In this document: one piece after another, positions 8,802 to 17,656 of the stretch
Layout of the letters: the number at the start of each line of letters is the position of its first letter
Position numbering within the stretch: position 1 is the stretch's first letter
Source: CAG-390 sp045543615
GTDB lineage: Bacteria > Bacillota > Clostridia > Oscillospirales > CAG-272
Assembly (NCBI GenBank): GCA_045543615.1
Contig: JAZPXL010000053.1
Location: 5,990-69,989 of the forward strand
Length of the DNA stretch: 64,000 nt
Reading direction: 5' to 3'
The notes under the pieces: model-generated
What the model was told of the DNA's origin: nothing
The model's input: only the letters and a program-made list of their open reading frames with translations
Database searches by the model: none
Position numbers and translations under genes: made by a program

Positions 8802-10025
8802 ATGACTATTTACGAAGAACTGAAAGCGAGAAATCTTGTAGCTCAGGTTACCGATGAGGCTGAGATCTGCGATCTTATAAACAATGGTAAGGCTACATTC
8901 TATATCGGCTTTGACCCCACAGCTGACTCACTGACCGCAGGTCACTTTATGGCTCTTACACTTATGCGCCGTCTGCAGATGGCAGGCAACAAGCCCATCG
9001 CTCTTATCGGTGGTGGTACTGCTATGATAGGCGATCCCTCGGGACGTACCGATATGCGCACTATGATGACAAGGGAGACTATCGAGCACAACTGCGCTTG
9101 CTTCCGTGCTCAGATGTCAAGCTTCATCGACTTCTCCGATGACAAGGCTATTATGGTCAACAACGCCGATTGGCTTCTTGACCTCAACTACGTTGATTTC
9201 ATCCGTGACATCGGTACACATTTCAGCGTAAACAAGATGCTCTCTGCAGAATGCTACAAGCAGAGAATGGAGAAGGGACTTTCCTTCCTTGAGTTCAACT
9301 ATATGATTATGCAGAGCTATGACTTCTATGCTCTCTACCAGAAATACGGCTGCAACCTCCAGTGCGGTGGCGATGACCAGTGGTCAAATATGCTTGGTGG
9401 TACTGAGCTTATCCGTCGCAAGCTTGCTCGTGATGCATACGCACTCACAATTACCCTTCTTCTCGACTCAAACGGCAAGAAGATGGGCAAGACAGCAGGA
9501 AATGCAGTTTGGCTCGATCCCAAGAAGACCACTCCCTACGATTTCTATCAGTATTGGAGAAACGTTGCTGATGCAGACGTTCTCAAGTGCATCAGAATGC
9601 TCACCTTCCTCCCCGTTGAGCAGATCGACGAGATGGATGCGTGGGAGGGCAGCCAGCTCAACCGTGCAAAAGAAATTCTTGCATACGAGCTTACCTCCCT
9701 CGTTCACGGCAAGGATGCAGCAGATGCCGCAGAGGCAAGTGCAAAGGCTCTCTTTGGAGCAGGTGCCGACGCTGCGATCCCCACAGCCGAAATTACCGAG
9801 AGCGATCTCGATGCCGCAGGCTCTATTGACATCCTCACACTTATGGTTAAGGCAGGTCTCGTTCCCTCCAAGTCCGAGGCAAGACGTGCTGTCGACCAGG
9901 GTGGCGTTACCGTTGACGGCGAGAAGGTAACCGACATCAAGACAGCGTACTCTGCTGACGCTATCCGCAGTGGTATCGTTATTCGCCGTGGCAAGAAGGC
10001 GTTTAAGAAGGTTATCATTAAGTAA
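8802..10025 (+). CDS. tyrS: Tyrosyl-tRNA synthetase
   Basis: 407 residues. Class I signature TAGHF at 45-49 (HIGH position), the tyrosine/ATP pocket GDPSGR, the QCGGDDQW stretch, and KMGKT at 227-231 in place of KMSKS. A C-terminal S4 RNA-binding domain (about 340-405, DQGGVTVDG) completes the usual bacterial layout. Charges tRNA-Tyr in the cytosol. Ribosome site AAAGGA upstream. Transcribed alone from a consensus promoter and ended by a perfect terminator hairpin. Confidence 0.97.
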   Translation: MTIYEELKARNLVAQVTDEAEICDLINNGKATFYIGFDPTADSLTAGHFMALTLMRRLQMAGNKPIALIGGGTAMIGDPSGRTDMRTMMTRETIEHNCACFRAQMSSFIDFSDDKAIMVNNADWLLDLNYVDFIRDIGTHFSVNKMLSAECYKQRMEKGLSFLEFNYMIMQSYDFYALYQKYGCNLQCGGDDQWSNMLGGTELIRRKLARDAYALTITLLLDSNGKKMGKTAGNAVWLDPKKTTPYDFYQYWRNVADADVLKCIRMLTFLPVEQIDEMDAWEGSQLNRAKEILAYELTSLVHGKDAADAAEASAKALFGAGADAAIPTAEITESDLDAAGSIDILTLMVKAGLVPSKSEARRAVDQGGVTVDGEKVTDIKTAYSADAIRSGIVIRRGKKAFKKVIIK

Positions 10026-10034
10026 TCATAAAAC

Positions 10035-10066
10035 AAAAAGTCCGTAGGCGTTGCCTACGGACTTTT
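10035..10066 (+). terminator. Rho-independent terminator after tyrS
   Basis: 10-bp stem GTCCGTAGGC / GCCTACGGAC with a 3-base loop, A run before and TTTT after; usable in both directions. Confidence 0.9.
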
Positions 10067-10088
10067 GTCCATATTGGTTTGTTCTCTC

Positions 10089-10703
10089 TCAAAGTGATCT
10101 GATAATATCTGCCAGCTTGTCTGCGTAGTACATACAAGCCCTCTCCGACATATGCACTCCGTCCGGCATATATTCGGGATTAGTGGGATCAAGCACCTCG
10201 TCGGCGTAAAAATCGACAATTAAAACTCCCTCCTCTGATGCAACCTCGGTGAAAGCTCTGTGAAAGTCATCGTGAGTAAGTCCGTCTGTACGAACTGCTG
10301 CACGTCTCTTTCTCATACCCGTAAGGACTATAAGCGTTTTACCATCAAACTTTTTCTTTAATTTGCGAATGAGTGTGCGAAGCGCACCCGTATAGCTTTC
10401 GGGTGTCAAATCTCCCACCTCTCCAAGAGGTATTCCGTGGACGGCATCGTTGCCCTCGCCCTGCAAAAGCACGATGTCGCAGTCCTCGTCTATTTTCTCC
10501 ACACGCTCAATATAGCTGTCATTCCGACTCTCACACGGCGTAATGTTTGAACCACTGACACCGAAATTGCGAACACGGGCACGAAGTCTGAGCCCCAGCA
10601 TAAGTGGATAGTTCATATCCGAAAGAGGACGGCCGTCATCGTCAACTATTACTCTCGTGTTGGATGCGCCAATGCAAAAAATAGTTTTTCCATTAGTATT
10701 CAT
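10089..10703 (-). CDS. SGNH-hydrolase family protein, cytosolic
   Basis: 204 residues from ATG 10703, which has GGGAGG 9 bases upstream. SGNH pattern: CIGASNT near residue 10 (Ser in the GDS position, written GAS here), FGVSGSN, GEGND, and DGVHMSERACMYYA with the catalytic Asp/His pair. No signal peptide, so it acts inside the cell, unlike the two surface esterases in this window. The Asp of GDSL is replaced by Ala, as in several SGNH subfamilies. Substrate not known. A ~290-base AT-rich region upstream contains no gene. Confidence 0.75.
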   Translation of the reverse strand: MNTNGKTIFCIGASNTRVIVDDDGRPLSDMNYPLMLGLRLRARVRNFGVSGSNITPCESRNDSYIERVEKIDEDCDIVLLQGEGNDAVHGIPLGEVGDLTPESYTGALRTLIRKLKKKFDGKTLIVLTGMRKRRAAVRTDGLTHDDFHRAFTEVASEEGVLIVDFYADEVLDPTNPEYMPDGVHMSERACMYYADKLADIIRSL

Positions 10704-10997
10704 TTGCAAACACCTCCCAAAAAAGTATACCACACCCACCCGATATTGTCAACAAAAAGAGCAACTTTCGTGCTTCATTTTCAAAAAACTGCCTTTTTCT
10801 CTTTATTTTATATTATTATAAATAATAAGTATAAAAAAATATCAAAGTTTTATTATAAAATTTAGAAAAAGTATAGATTTTTGTCGTGATTTGTGGTATT
10901 ATTATATTGTGTGTGGATTTGTCAAGAACAATGAAGACTTCTCCCCATCCCACACGAAAAAACATTTCGCACATTTTGTGCTTTTTCGGAGAAAACA

Positions 10998-11744
10998 ATG
11001 CTTACAGATCTTCAAAAAGCGAGCTTTCTTAAAAGAATATCTGCTTTCCTGCTCGACTTTATTTTGTTAATTATACTCGTTACAGGTATCGCTTTTGCGA
11101 TGTCTGCCATCTTCGGCTTTGACTCTTACAGCGAGTCGCTTGAGTCGCTCTACGCAAAATATGAGACGGAGCACGGCGTGTCATTTGACATAAGCCTTGA
11201 GGAATACGAAGCCCTCTCAGACGAGGAGAAAGCAACGTATGACTCTGCGTACGATGCATTTCTCAACGATGAGGAAGCAAATTATACATATAATATGCTC
11301 ATAAGCCTCACCCTGCTTATCACGTCGCTCAGCATCCTCATCGCCTATCTTGCTCTTGAGTTTGCCGTTCCTGCCATTGTCGGAAACGGTCAAACTGTCG
11401 GCAAAAAGATTTTCTCTCTCGCCGTTATGAGAACGGACGGCATCAAAATCAGCAACCTCTCTCTTTTCATTCGCACTGTGCTTGGTAAATATACCCTTGA
11501 AACAATGGTTGCAGTTTTCATCGTGCTTATGCTCTATTTCGGCTCGATTGGCATCGTAGGCGGAGTGGTGCTCTTGCTCATACTTGTGCTTCAGGTGGTG
11601 CTTCTCATCGTCACAAAGACGAATTCCTGTATTCACGATCTCCTCTCAAACACCGTGGTCGTCGATATGGCAAGCCAGATGATTTTTGAGAACGAGGAGG
11701 AGCGTGACGAATATATCAAGTCGCACTCCATCGTCGAGAGCTGA
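10998..11744 (+). CDS. RDD-family membrane protein
   Basis: 248 residues. The N-terminal RISAFLLDFILL is the RDD motif region, followed by membrane spans at about 17-40, 92-120, 150-175 and 180-205. Between the first two spans is an unusual ~50-residue acidic insertion rich in Glu, Asp, Tyr and Ala. The second conserved element NGQTVGKKIFSLAVMR is present, and NSCIHDLLSNTVVV closes the domain. Role of RDD proteins is largely unsettled (some are Na+/H+ antiporters). It lies 58 bases before the ABC operon and could be its first gene. Confidence 0.85.
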   Translation: MLTDLQKASFLKRISAFLLDFILLIILVTGIAFAMSAIFGFDSYSESLESLYAKYETEHGVSFDISLEEYEALSDEEKATYDSAYDAFLNDEEANYTYNMLISLTLLITSLSILIAYLALEFAVPAIVGNGQTVGKKIFSLAVMRTDGIKISNLSLFIRTVLGKYTLETMVAVFIVLMLYFGSIGIVGGVVLLLILVLQVVLLIVTKTNSCIHDLLSNTVVVDMASQMIFENEEERDEYIKSHSIVES

Positions 11745-11802
11745 CGCTCGGACTTAAAAAAGCAAACAAAAAATATTTGACATATAAGAAAAGGAAGAAA
11801 CA

Positions 11803-12903
11803 ATGAAAGTCGAATTGCAAAACCTAACCAAAATCTTCCCCAGCAGGAACAAGAATTCCAATGAAGAAGTAATTGCGGTAAACGATTTCACATTCGAGAT
11901 TCCCGATGGTAAGCTCATTGGCTTGCTCGGCCCATCCGGATGTGGTAAATCCACTACCCTTTATATGATCAGCGGACTTCTCAAGCCTACATCGGGACAC
12001 ATCTTCTTTGGAGACACTGACGTAACCGAGCTTTCACCTGAGAACAGAGGAGTTGGACTTGTTTTCCAGAACTACGCCCTCTACCCTCATATGACGGTAA
12101 AGCAGAACATCCTCTTCCCTCTTGAAAACCTCAGAGGTAAGGAAAAGATGTCAAAGAACGAGATGCTTGAGAGAGCACTCTACGCAGCAAAGCTCGTTCA
12201 GATCGACAATCTTATGGATCGCAAACCCTCCGAGCTTTCCGGTGGTCAGCAGCAGCGTGTTGCTATCGCTCGTGCTCTCGTTAAGTTCCCCCGTGTACTC
12301 CTTCTCGACGAGCCTCTCTCCAACCTCGATGCACGCCTCCGTCTCCAGACCCGTGAGGAAATCCGTCGCATCCAGCGTGAGACACAGATCACAACAATCT
12401 TTGTAACTCACGACCAGGAAGAAGCTATGAGCATCTCCGACCTCATCGTTGTTATGAAGCTTGGCGTTGTTCAGCAGATCGGCAAGCCCCAGGATGTTTA
12501 TGATCATCCCGTAAACCTCTTCGTTGCTAAGTTCCTTGGAACTCCTCCCATCAACGTATTTGATGGTAAGGTTGAGAACGGCGTGCTCTATATCGGTGAG
12601 GATGCTGTGCTCACAGTTCGTGGAGTTGAGGATCAGGAGGTTTACATCGGTATTCGTCCTGAAGGCTTTGTTCCCTCCGAGGATGGCGCACTCAACTGCG
12701 CAATGAAGGCTGTTGAGGTTATGGGACGTGACGTAAGCGTTGTATCCACACATCCCGCATCCCAGAACCCTGCTATTCGCTCCATCGTTAACGCCGACAA
12801 CCATATCGACGCTACTGCAGCGACCATTCGCTACAATCTCCTTCCCCACAAGGTATTCCTCTTCAACAAGGAGACCGAGGAAACACTTTACTTTGAGGTG
12901 TAA
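11803..12903 (+). CDS. ABC importer ATPase, MalK/UgpC type
   Basis: 366 residues. Walker A GPSGCGKST (about 43-51), Q-loop FQNYALYPH, signature LSGGQQQR, Walker B LLLDEP, switch His in FVTHDQEEA, and a C-terminal TOBE-type regulatory part of ~120 residues. That is the architecture of CUT1 carbohydrate importers, where the subunit pairs on the cytosolic side of the two permeases. Ribosome site GGAAG. Followed 3 bases later by the first permease, so transcription and translation are tightly linked. Having its own ATPase in the operon suggests a dedicated system rather than a shared MsmK. Confidence 0.95.
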   Translation: MKVELQNLTKIFPSRNKNSNEEVIAVNDFTFEIPDGKLIGLLGPSGCGKSTTLYMISGLLKPTSGHIFFGDTDVTELSPENRGVGLVFQNYALYPHMTVKQNILFPLENLRGKEKMSKNEMLERALYAAKLVQIDNLMDRKPSELSGGQQQRVAIARALVKFPRVLLLDEPLSNLDARLRLQTREEIRRIQRETQITTIFVTHDQEEAMSISDLIVVMKLGVVQQIGKPQDVYDHPVNLFVAKFLGTPPINVFDGKVENGVLYIGEDAVLTVRGVEDQEVYIGIRPEGFVPSEDGALNCAMKAVEVMGRDVSVVSTHPASQNPAIRSIVNADNHIDATAATIRYNLLPHKVFLFNKETEETLYFEV

Positions 12904-12906
12904 GCT

Positions 12907-13851
12907 ATGGTAGACAGTAAGCAGCAGTGGAAAGCGTGGATATACCTTGCCCCTGCTATTGTGCTATTGCTCGTTTTCACAGTATGGCCGATAGTCAACA
13001 CGGTAAGAATGGCTTTCCTCGAAAACTATAAGAGCCTTGAAGCTGCCGCAGGTGCTACGTTCAATTTCGGCATAGGCAACTTCCTGAAGGTAATTCAGTA
13101 CAACAAGTTCATCGATTGCCTTAAAAACACGATGCTTCTTTGTATACTGACAGTACCACTTTCGACAATACTCGCTCTCTTTATCGCAGTTGCGCTCAAC
13201 TCGATAAAGGTTCTGCAGAGATTCTTGCAGACAATCTTCTTCCTCCCCTATGTAACAAACTCCATCGCCATAGGAATGGTATTTGCAACGATGTTCAACA
13301 TCGTTGGCTCGTTCCACGGCACACCCAACCAGATAATTATTACTGCAGGTATTGTAAACAACATAATCGAGTTCTTCGGTGGTGCTCCCATCAACTGGAT
13401 CAACGCAGGCTCGTCCTACGCAGCAAATATTGCCATTATGGTAATATACATCGTTTGGAACGCTCTCCCCTTCAAGATCCTCATCCTTCTTGGTGGTCTT
13501 CAGAGCGTCAACAAGCAGTACTACGATGCAGCAAAGATAGACAGCACTCCCCGTTGGCGTGTATTTACCAAGATCACAGTTCCGCTTCTCTCTCCGATGA
13601 TCGCATACGTTGTTATCACAGGCTTTATCGGTGGATTTAAGGAATACTCAAGCATCGTCGGTATATTCGGAGACACAATGGGTCCCGTTGACGATCCCGG
13701 CAGACTTAACACAATGGTAGGATTTATTTACGACGCACTCAGCAGCAACAACCAGGGACGCGCAAGTGCCGCCGCACTCATCCTTTTCGTCATCATTCTT
13801 ATCGTAACCCTCATCAATATGTGGGTAAGTAAGAAGAAAGTTCATTATTGA
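12907..13851 (+). CDS. ABC importer permease 1, MalF/UgpA type
   Basis: 314 residues with six to seven hydrophobic spans. The EAA-loop consensus is seen at YDAAKIDSTPRWRVFTKITVP (about 200-220), which contacts the ATPase. Typical first permease of a CUT1 importer. Sits between the ATPase (3 bases) and the second permease (10 bases). Confidence 0.93.
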   Translation: MVDSKQQWKAWIYLAPAIVLLLVFTVWPIVNTVRMAFLENYKSLEAAAGATFNFGIGNFLKVIQYNKFIDCLKNTMLLCILTVPLSTILALFIAVALNSIKVLQRFLQTIFFLPYVTNSIAIGMVFATMFNIVGSFHGTPNQIIITAGIVNNIIEFFGGAPINWINAGSSYAANIAIMVIYIVWNALPFKILILLGGLQSVNKQYYDAAKIDSTPRWRVFTKITVPLLSPMIAYVVITGFIGGFKEYSSIVGIFGDTMGPVDDPGRLNTMVGFIYDALSSNNQGRASAAALILFVIILIVTLINMWVSKKKVHY

Positions 13852-13861
13852 GAGGTGCAAT

Positions 13862-14764
13862 ATGACACAACAGGCAAGTATCAAAACAATGAACGAAAGA
13901 AATATGACGAAGGAAAAGAACAAGAACAAGGCAGGAAAGATCCTGTTTACCGTATTCACCTACATTTTCCTCGGTGTTATGGCTCTTATCGTTCTTTTCC
14001 CGTTCTATTGGATGATCATTTCCTCGCTCAAGTCAATTGACGAGTATATGCTCACAATTCCGACATTCTTCCCCCAGAAGATAATGTTCTCAAACTATGT
14101 TGAAGCATTCAAAACAGCAAACCTTGGCAGATTGTTCCTCAACACCCTCTACGTTGGTGTTGTTTCAACTCTCCTCTCCCTTGTTATCACAGTTCTCTCG
14201 GCTTTCGCTTTTGCTCGCCTTGAGTTCAAGGGTAAGAACGCACTCTTTGCTGCCCTCCTTGCTACAATGATGATCCCCGGTGAGCTTTTCACGATCACCA
14301 ACTATCAGACCATCAACGAGTTCGGTTGGATGAACAGCTTCACAGCACTTATAGTTCCCTTCCTCGTCAGCGTATTCTATATCTACCTGCTCCGTCAGAA
14401 CTTCCTGCAGATACCAAACGAGCTCTACCTCGCTGCAAAGGTTGACGGCACATCGGATATCAAATATCTGTGGAAGGTAATGATCCCCCTCGCACTTCCC
14501 ACTCTCATTTCTATCACCATTCTCAAGATGATGGGTGCTTGGAACTCATATATCTGGCCCCGTCTCGTTGCAAACGATGACGCTCACAAGCTCATCACAA
14601 ATGGTCTTAGAAACGCATTTACGGTTGACCCCGCTATCGGAACAGTTAACTATCCTCAGCAGATGGCAGCCGTTGCAATCGTCTCAGCTCCTCTCTTCCT
14701 TGTATTTATCTTCCTTAGAAAATACATTATGAAGGGCGTAAGCCGTGGCGGACTTAAGGGTTAA
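13862..14764 (+). CDS. ABC importer permease 2, MalG/UgpE type
   Basis: 300 residues, six membrane spans after a basic N-terminal stretch of ~30 residues. EAA loop LAAKVDGTSDIKYLWKVMIP (about 190-210) is conserved, and the C-terminal RGGLKG end is typical of this subfamily. GAGAGGTG just before the ATG gives a good ribosome site. Pairs with the preceding permease to form the membrane channel. Confidence 0.93.
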   Translation: MTQQASIKTMNERNMTKEKNKNKAGKILFTVFTYIFLGVMALIVLFPFYWMIISSLKSIDEYMLTIPTFFPQKIMFSNYVEAFKTANLGRLFLNTLYVGVVSTLLSLVITVLSAFAFARLEFKGKNALFAALLATMMIPGELFTITNYQTINEFGWMNSFTALIVPFLVSVFYIYLLRQNFLQIPNELYLAAKVDGTSDIKYLWKVMIPLALPTLISITILKMMGAWNSYIWPRLVANDDAHKLITNGLRNAFTVDPAIGTVNYPQQMAAVAIVSAPLFLVFIFLRKYIMKGVSRGGLKG

Positions 14765-14826
14765 ATGACGGAAACGTCACTTAAAAAATAAAAAACAATT
14801 TAAAATATGAAAGGAACGCAAGAACA

Positions 14827-16245
14827 ATGAAAAGAATTATTTCAATTCTCCTTATTCTCGCAACACTTCTCACAACCGCAGTCTTCGCCACATCCTGTGA
14901 CGACCAGAAGGCACAGCCTAACTTCGAGGTTCCCGCTGAGGGTTATGATGGAAGCGCAGTTACTATTACCTTCTATCACACAATGGGCGAAAACCTCCGC
15001 ACAGTTCTCGACTACTATGTAACCGAGTTCAACAAGCTCTACCCCAACATTACCGTTGTTCACGAGCAGGTTGGTGGCTATGATGACGTTCGCGAGCAGA
15101 TCTCCACACAGATCACCGTTGGTAACCAGCCCAACATCGCTTACTGCTATCCCGACCACGTTGCTCTCTACAACCTTGCTAACGCAGTTGTAACACTTGA
15201 CAACCTCATCGCAAGCGAGATCGAGGTTACTCGTGCAGACGGCACAACAGAGGTTCTTGGTCTTACTGCTGATCAGCAGAACGACTTCATCGAGGGTTAC
15301 TACGAGGAAGGCCGTCAGTTCGGTAACGACCTGATGTACACTCTCCCCTTCTCCAAGTCCACAGAGGTTCTCTACTACAACAAGACATTCTTTGAGGCTA
15401 ACAACATCTCCGTTCCTACCACTTGGGACGAGCTTGAGCAGGTTTGCGCACAGATCAAGGCTATCGACCCTGAGTGCATCCCCCTCGGCTATGACAGCGA
15501 ATCCAACTGGTTCATCACAATGTGCGAACAGCAGAAGTCTCCCTACACAAGCGCAACAGGCGATCACTTCCTTTTCGACAACGAGCAGAACCACGCATTC
15601 ATAAAGAGATTCAGAGAGTGGTATCAGAAGGGCTACCTCACCACTCAGACAATCTTCAACTCCTACACCTCCGGCCTCTTCACTGCTGCAAGCGGCACAA
15701 AGAGCTATATGTCCATCGGTTCTTCTGCAGGCGCAACACATCAGCGTCCTAAGGCAGGCGATGACGGTTCTTATCCCTTCGAGGTAGGCATCGCAACCGT
15801 TCCTCAGCTCGATGCTACAAACAAGAAGGTTATCTCCCAGGGTCCCAGCGTTTGCATCTTCAAGAAGAGCAATCCTCAGGAAGTTGTAGCTTCTTGGCTC
15901 TTCGTTAAGTTCCTTACAACATCCGTTGAGTTCCAGGCTGAGTTCTCAATGGCTTCCGGTTACGTTCCCGTACTCAAGAGCGTAGCATCCAACCCCACAT
16001 ACGCTGCATTCCTTGAGAAGGCAGACGGTGGCAACTATATCTCCGCTCTCTCTGCTAAGGTATGTCTTGAGCAGGCTGATGCTTACTACACCTCTCCCGC
16101 ATTCAACGGCTCTTCTGCAGCTCGTGACCAGGTTGGCGCACTCCTTGCTAAGTGTCTCACAGCTGATGATGGCGGCGACGTTGACGCAATGATCAAGAAG
16201 GCATTCAAGGATGCTGTTGACGAGTGCGAATACAGCGCAGGCTAA
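14827..16245 (+). CDS. ABC importer solute-binding lipoprotein
   Basis: 472 residues. Signal peptide and lipobox (FATSC, Cys24) followed by an extracellular-solute-binding family 1 fold: ITFYHTMGE near the start, FNKLYPNITV, and the typical central FFEANNISVPTTWDEL stretch. Captures the substrate outside and hands it to the permeases. The ligand is not evident; family members bind oligosaccharides, glycerol-3-phosphate or glycerophosphodiesters, and the two genes downstream hint at a product of nucleic-acid breakdown (inference). Confidence 0.93.
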   Translation: MKRIISILLILATLLTTAVFATSCDDQKAQPNFEVPAEGYDGSAVTITFYHTMGENLRTVLDYYVTEFNKLYPNITVVHEQVGGYDDVREQISTQITVGNQPNIAYCYPDHVALYNLANAVVTLDNLIASEIEVTRADGTTEVLGLTADQQNDFIEGYYEEGRQFGNDLMYTLPFSKSTEVLYYNKTFFEANNISVPTTWDELEQVCAQIKAIDPECIPLGYDSESNWFITMCEQQKSPYTSATGDHFLFDNEQNHAFIKRFREWYQKGYLTTQTIFNSYTSGLFTAASGTKSYMSIGSSAGATHQRPKAGDDGSYPFEVGIATVPQLDATNKKVISQGPSVCIFKKSNPQEVVASWLFVKFLTTSVEFQAEFSMASGYVPVLKSVASNPTYAAFLEKADGGNYISALSAKVCLEQADAYYTSPAFNGSSAARDQVGALLAKCLTADDGGDVDAMIKKAFKDAVDECEYSAG

Positions 16246-16297
16246 TTTAAATTAACTCAAACCCAAATAAAACTAAAACTCAAAACTAAAAGCTCAG

Positions 16298-17629
16298 ATG
16301 AAAAAGACGCTTAGATTTGTATCGGCGTTGCTGCTCGTCTGCACACTGATTCTGGCGTTTGTTGCCTGTGATCCCACAGAAACACCCCAGAATCAGCCGG
16401 GCGAGTCGGTTGACTACGCCGCACAGGTAAAGCTCGACCAAAGCTCTGCAACTCTCAAGCAAGAGGTTACAGTAAAGCTCTACGTCGATGGTGATACCAC
16501 ACATTTTAACGTTCCCGCATCCGTGAGTGACAACGGCGTGCTCAAGGCAAGATACCTTGCTATCAACACCCCCGAGTCCACAGGTAAAATTGAGGAATAC
16601 GGCAAGAAGGCATCTGCCTTTACCCGTGAAAAGCTTGAGAATGCCGAATCCATCATCGTTGAGTCCGACGATGGCAAATGGAATCTCGACTCCACAGGCG
16701 GACGCCATCTCGTATGGGTATGGTACAAGCCCCAGGGCAGCGAGGAATATCGCAATCTCAATATTGAAATTCTTCAAAACGGCCTTGCAATAGCATCCAA
16801 CTCTGCAAACAATCGCTACGGCGAGACTTGTATGGCTGCTATAAATCAGGCAAGAGCTGAAAAGCTTCACGTTTATTCAGGTCAGAAGGACCCCGATTAC
16901 TACTATGGTACAGCCGTTGAGCTTACCCTCAAGGAGCTTCGTGCGAATGTTGAGGAGTATAACAACATCAAGGTTGCATTCACAGGCGTAATCACCAAGA
17001 ATGACAACAACAGCGTATATGTCGAGTCCTACGATGAAGAGACCGGTATGTACTATGGAATGAGCGTTTACTACGGCTTCAACCTCTCAGGCGAGGGACT
17101 TGACATCCTCACCGTTGGTAATGAAGCTCGCATAGTCGGTACTGTTCAGTTCTATGAGGGCGGCGGCACATATCAGGTCTCCGGTCTTACATACAGACAG
17201 ATGAAGCCCGACGATCCCGAGAACATTCAGGCGATTTCAAAGAACAATCCCCCTGCATATGTTCCCACAACTGCTGACAAATTCGTAAACGGCAAGGTTG
17301 ACATCGAATTTGATGAGGAGACCATAACCCTTGGCTACGCCGAGGCCGCTATGAGCACCTCCATTTCAATGGAAAACCTCACCGTCAAGTCCATCTACAC
17401 CACAGACAAGGAAGACAGCGCATCCAACGGTGCTATGACTCTCACCTGCGAGGTAGACGGAGTAAAGGTTGATGTTCGCACCGTTCCCTTCTTTGACGAG
17501 AACGGCAAGCTCATCACCGCAGAAGAATATATGGGCAAGAATATTGATGTATGCGGCATTATAGATTACTATAACGGCTCATATCAGATCAAGGTCTTCT
17601 CCCAGAACGACATTCACATTAATAATTAA
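16298..17629 (+). CDS. Lipoprotein with thermonuclease (SNase) domain and OB folds
   Basis: 443 residues. Lipobox LAFVAC (Cys24). An SNase-like domain spans about 52-195: VDGDT with D64/D66 (metal Asp), R85 in ARYLAINTPE, E93 (general base position) and R136 in GGRHLVWVWY. The second metal Asp of staphylococcal nuclease is Asn90 here (INTPE), a change that many bacterial homologues share. About 205-310 and 325-440 look like OB-fold modules (VAFTGVITKNDNNSVYVES). Likely an outer-surface nuclease like the SNase part of Bacillus YhcR. Placed 52 bases after the ABC receptor and 27 before an OB-repeat lipoprotein, so in the same operon. Confidence 0.8.
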   Translation: MKKTLRFVSALLLVCTLILAFVACDPTETPQNQPGESVDYAAQVKLDQSSATLKQEVTVKLYVDGDTTHFNVPASVSDNGVLKARYLAINTPESTGKIEEYGKKASAFTREKLENAESIIVESDDGKWNLDSTGGRHLVWVWYKPQGSEEYRNLNIEILQNGLAIASNSANNRYGETCMAAINQARAEKLHVYSGQKDPDYYYGTAVELTLKELRANVEEYNNIKVAFTGVITKNDNNSVYVESYDEETGMYYGMSVYYGFNLSGEGLDILTVGNEARIVGTVQFYEGGGTYQVSGLTYRQMKPDDPENIQAISKNNPPAYVPTTADKFVNGKVDIEFDEETITLGYAEAAMSTSISMENLTVKSIYTTDKEDSASNGAMTLTCEVDGVKVDVRTVPFFDENGKLITAEEYMGKNIDVCGIIDYYNGSYQIKVFSQNDIHINN

Positions 17630-17656
17630 AAAATTTTATACAACAAGGAGTCAAAA

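Noticed and set aside
10816..10998. Short - strand open frame in the gap before the RDD gene
   Set aside because: Very AT-rich, no ribosome site, Ile/Tyr/Lys/Phe-rich translation; treated as intergenic.
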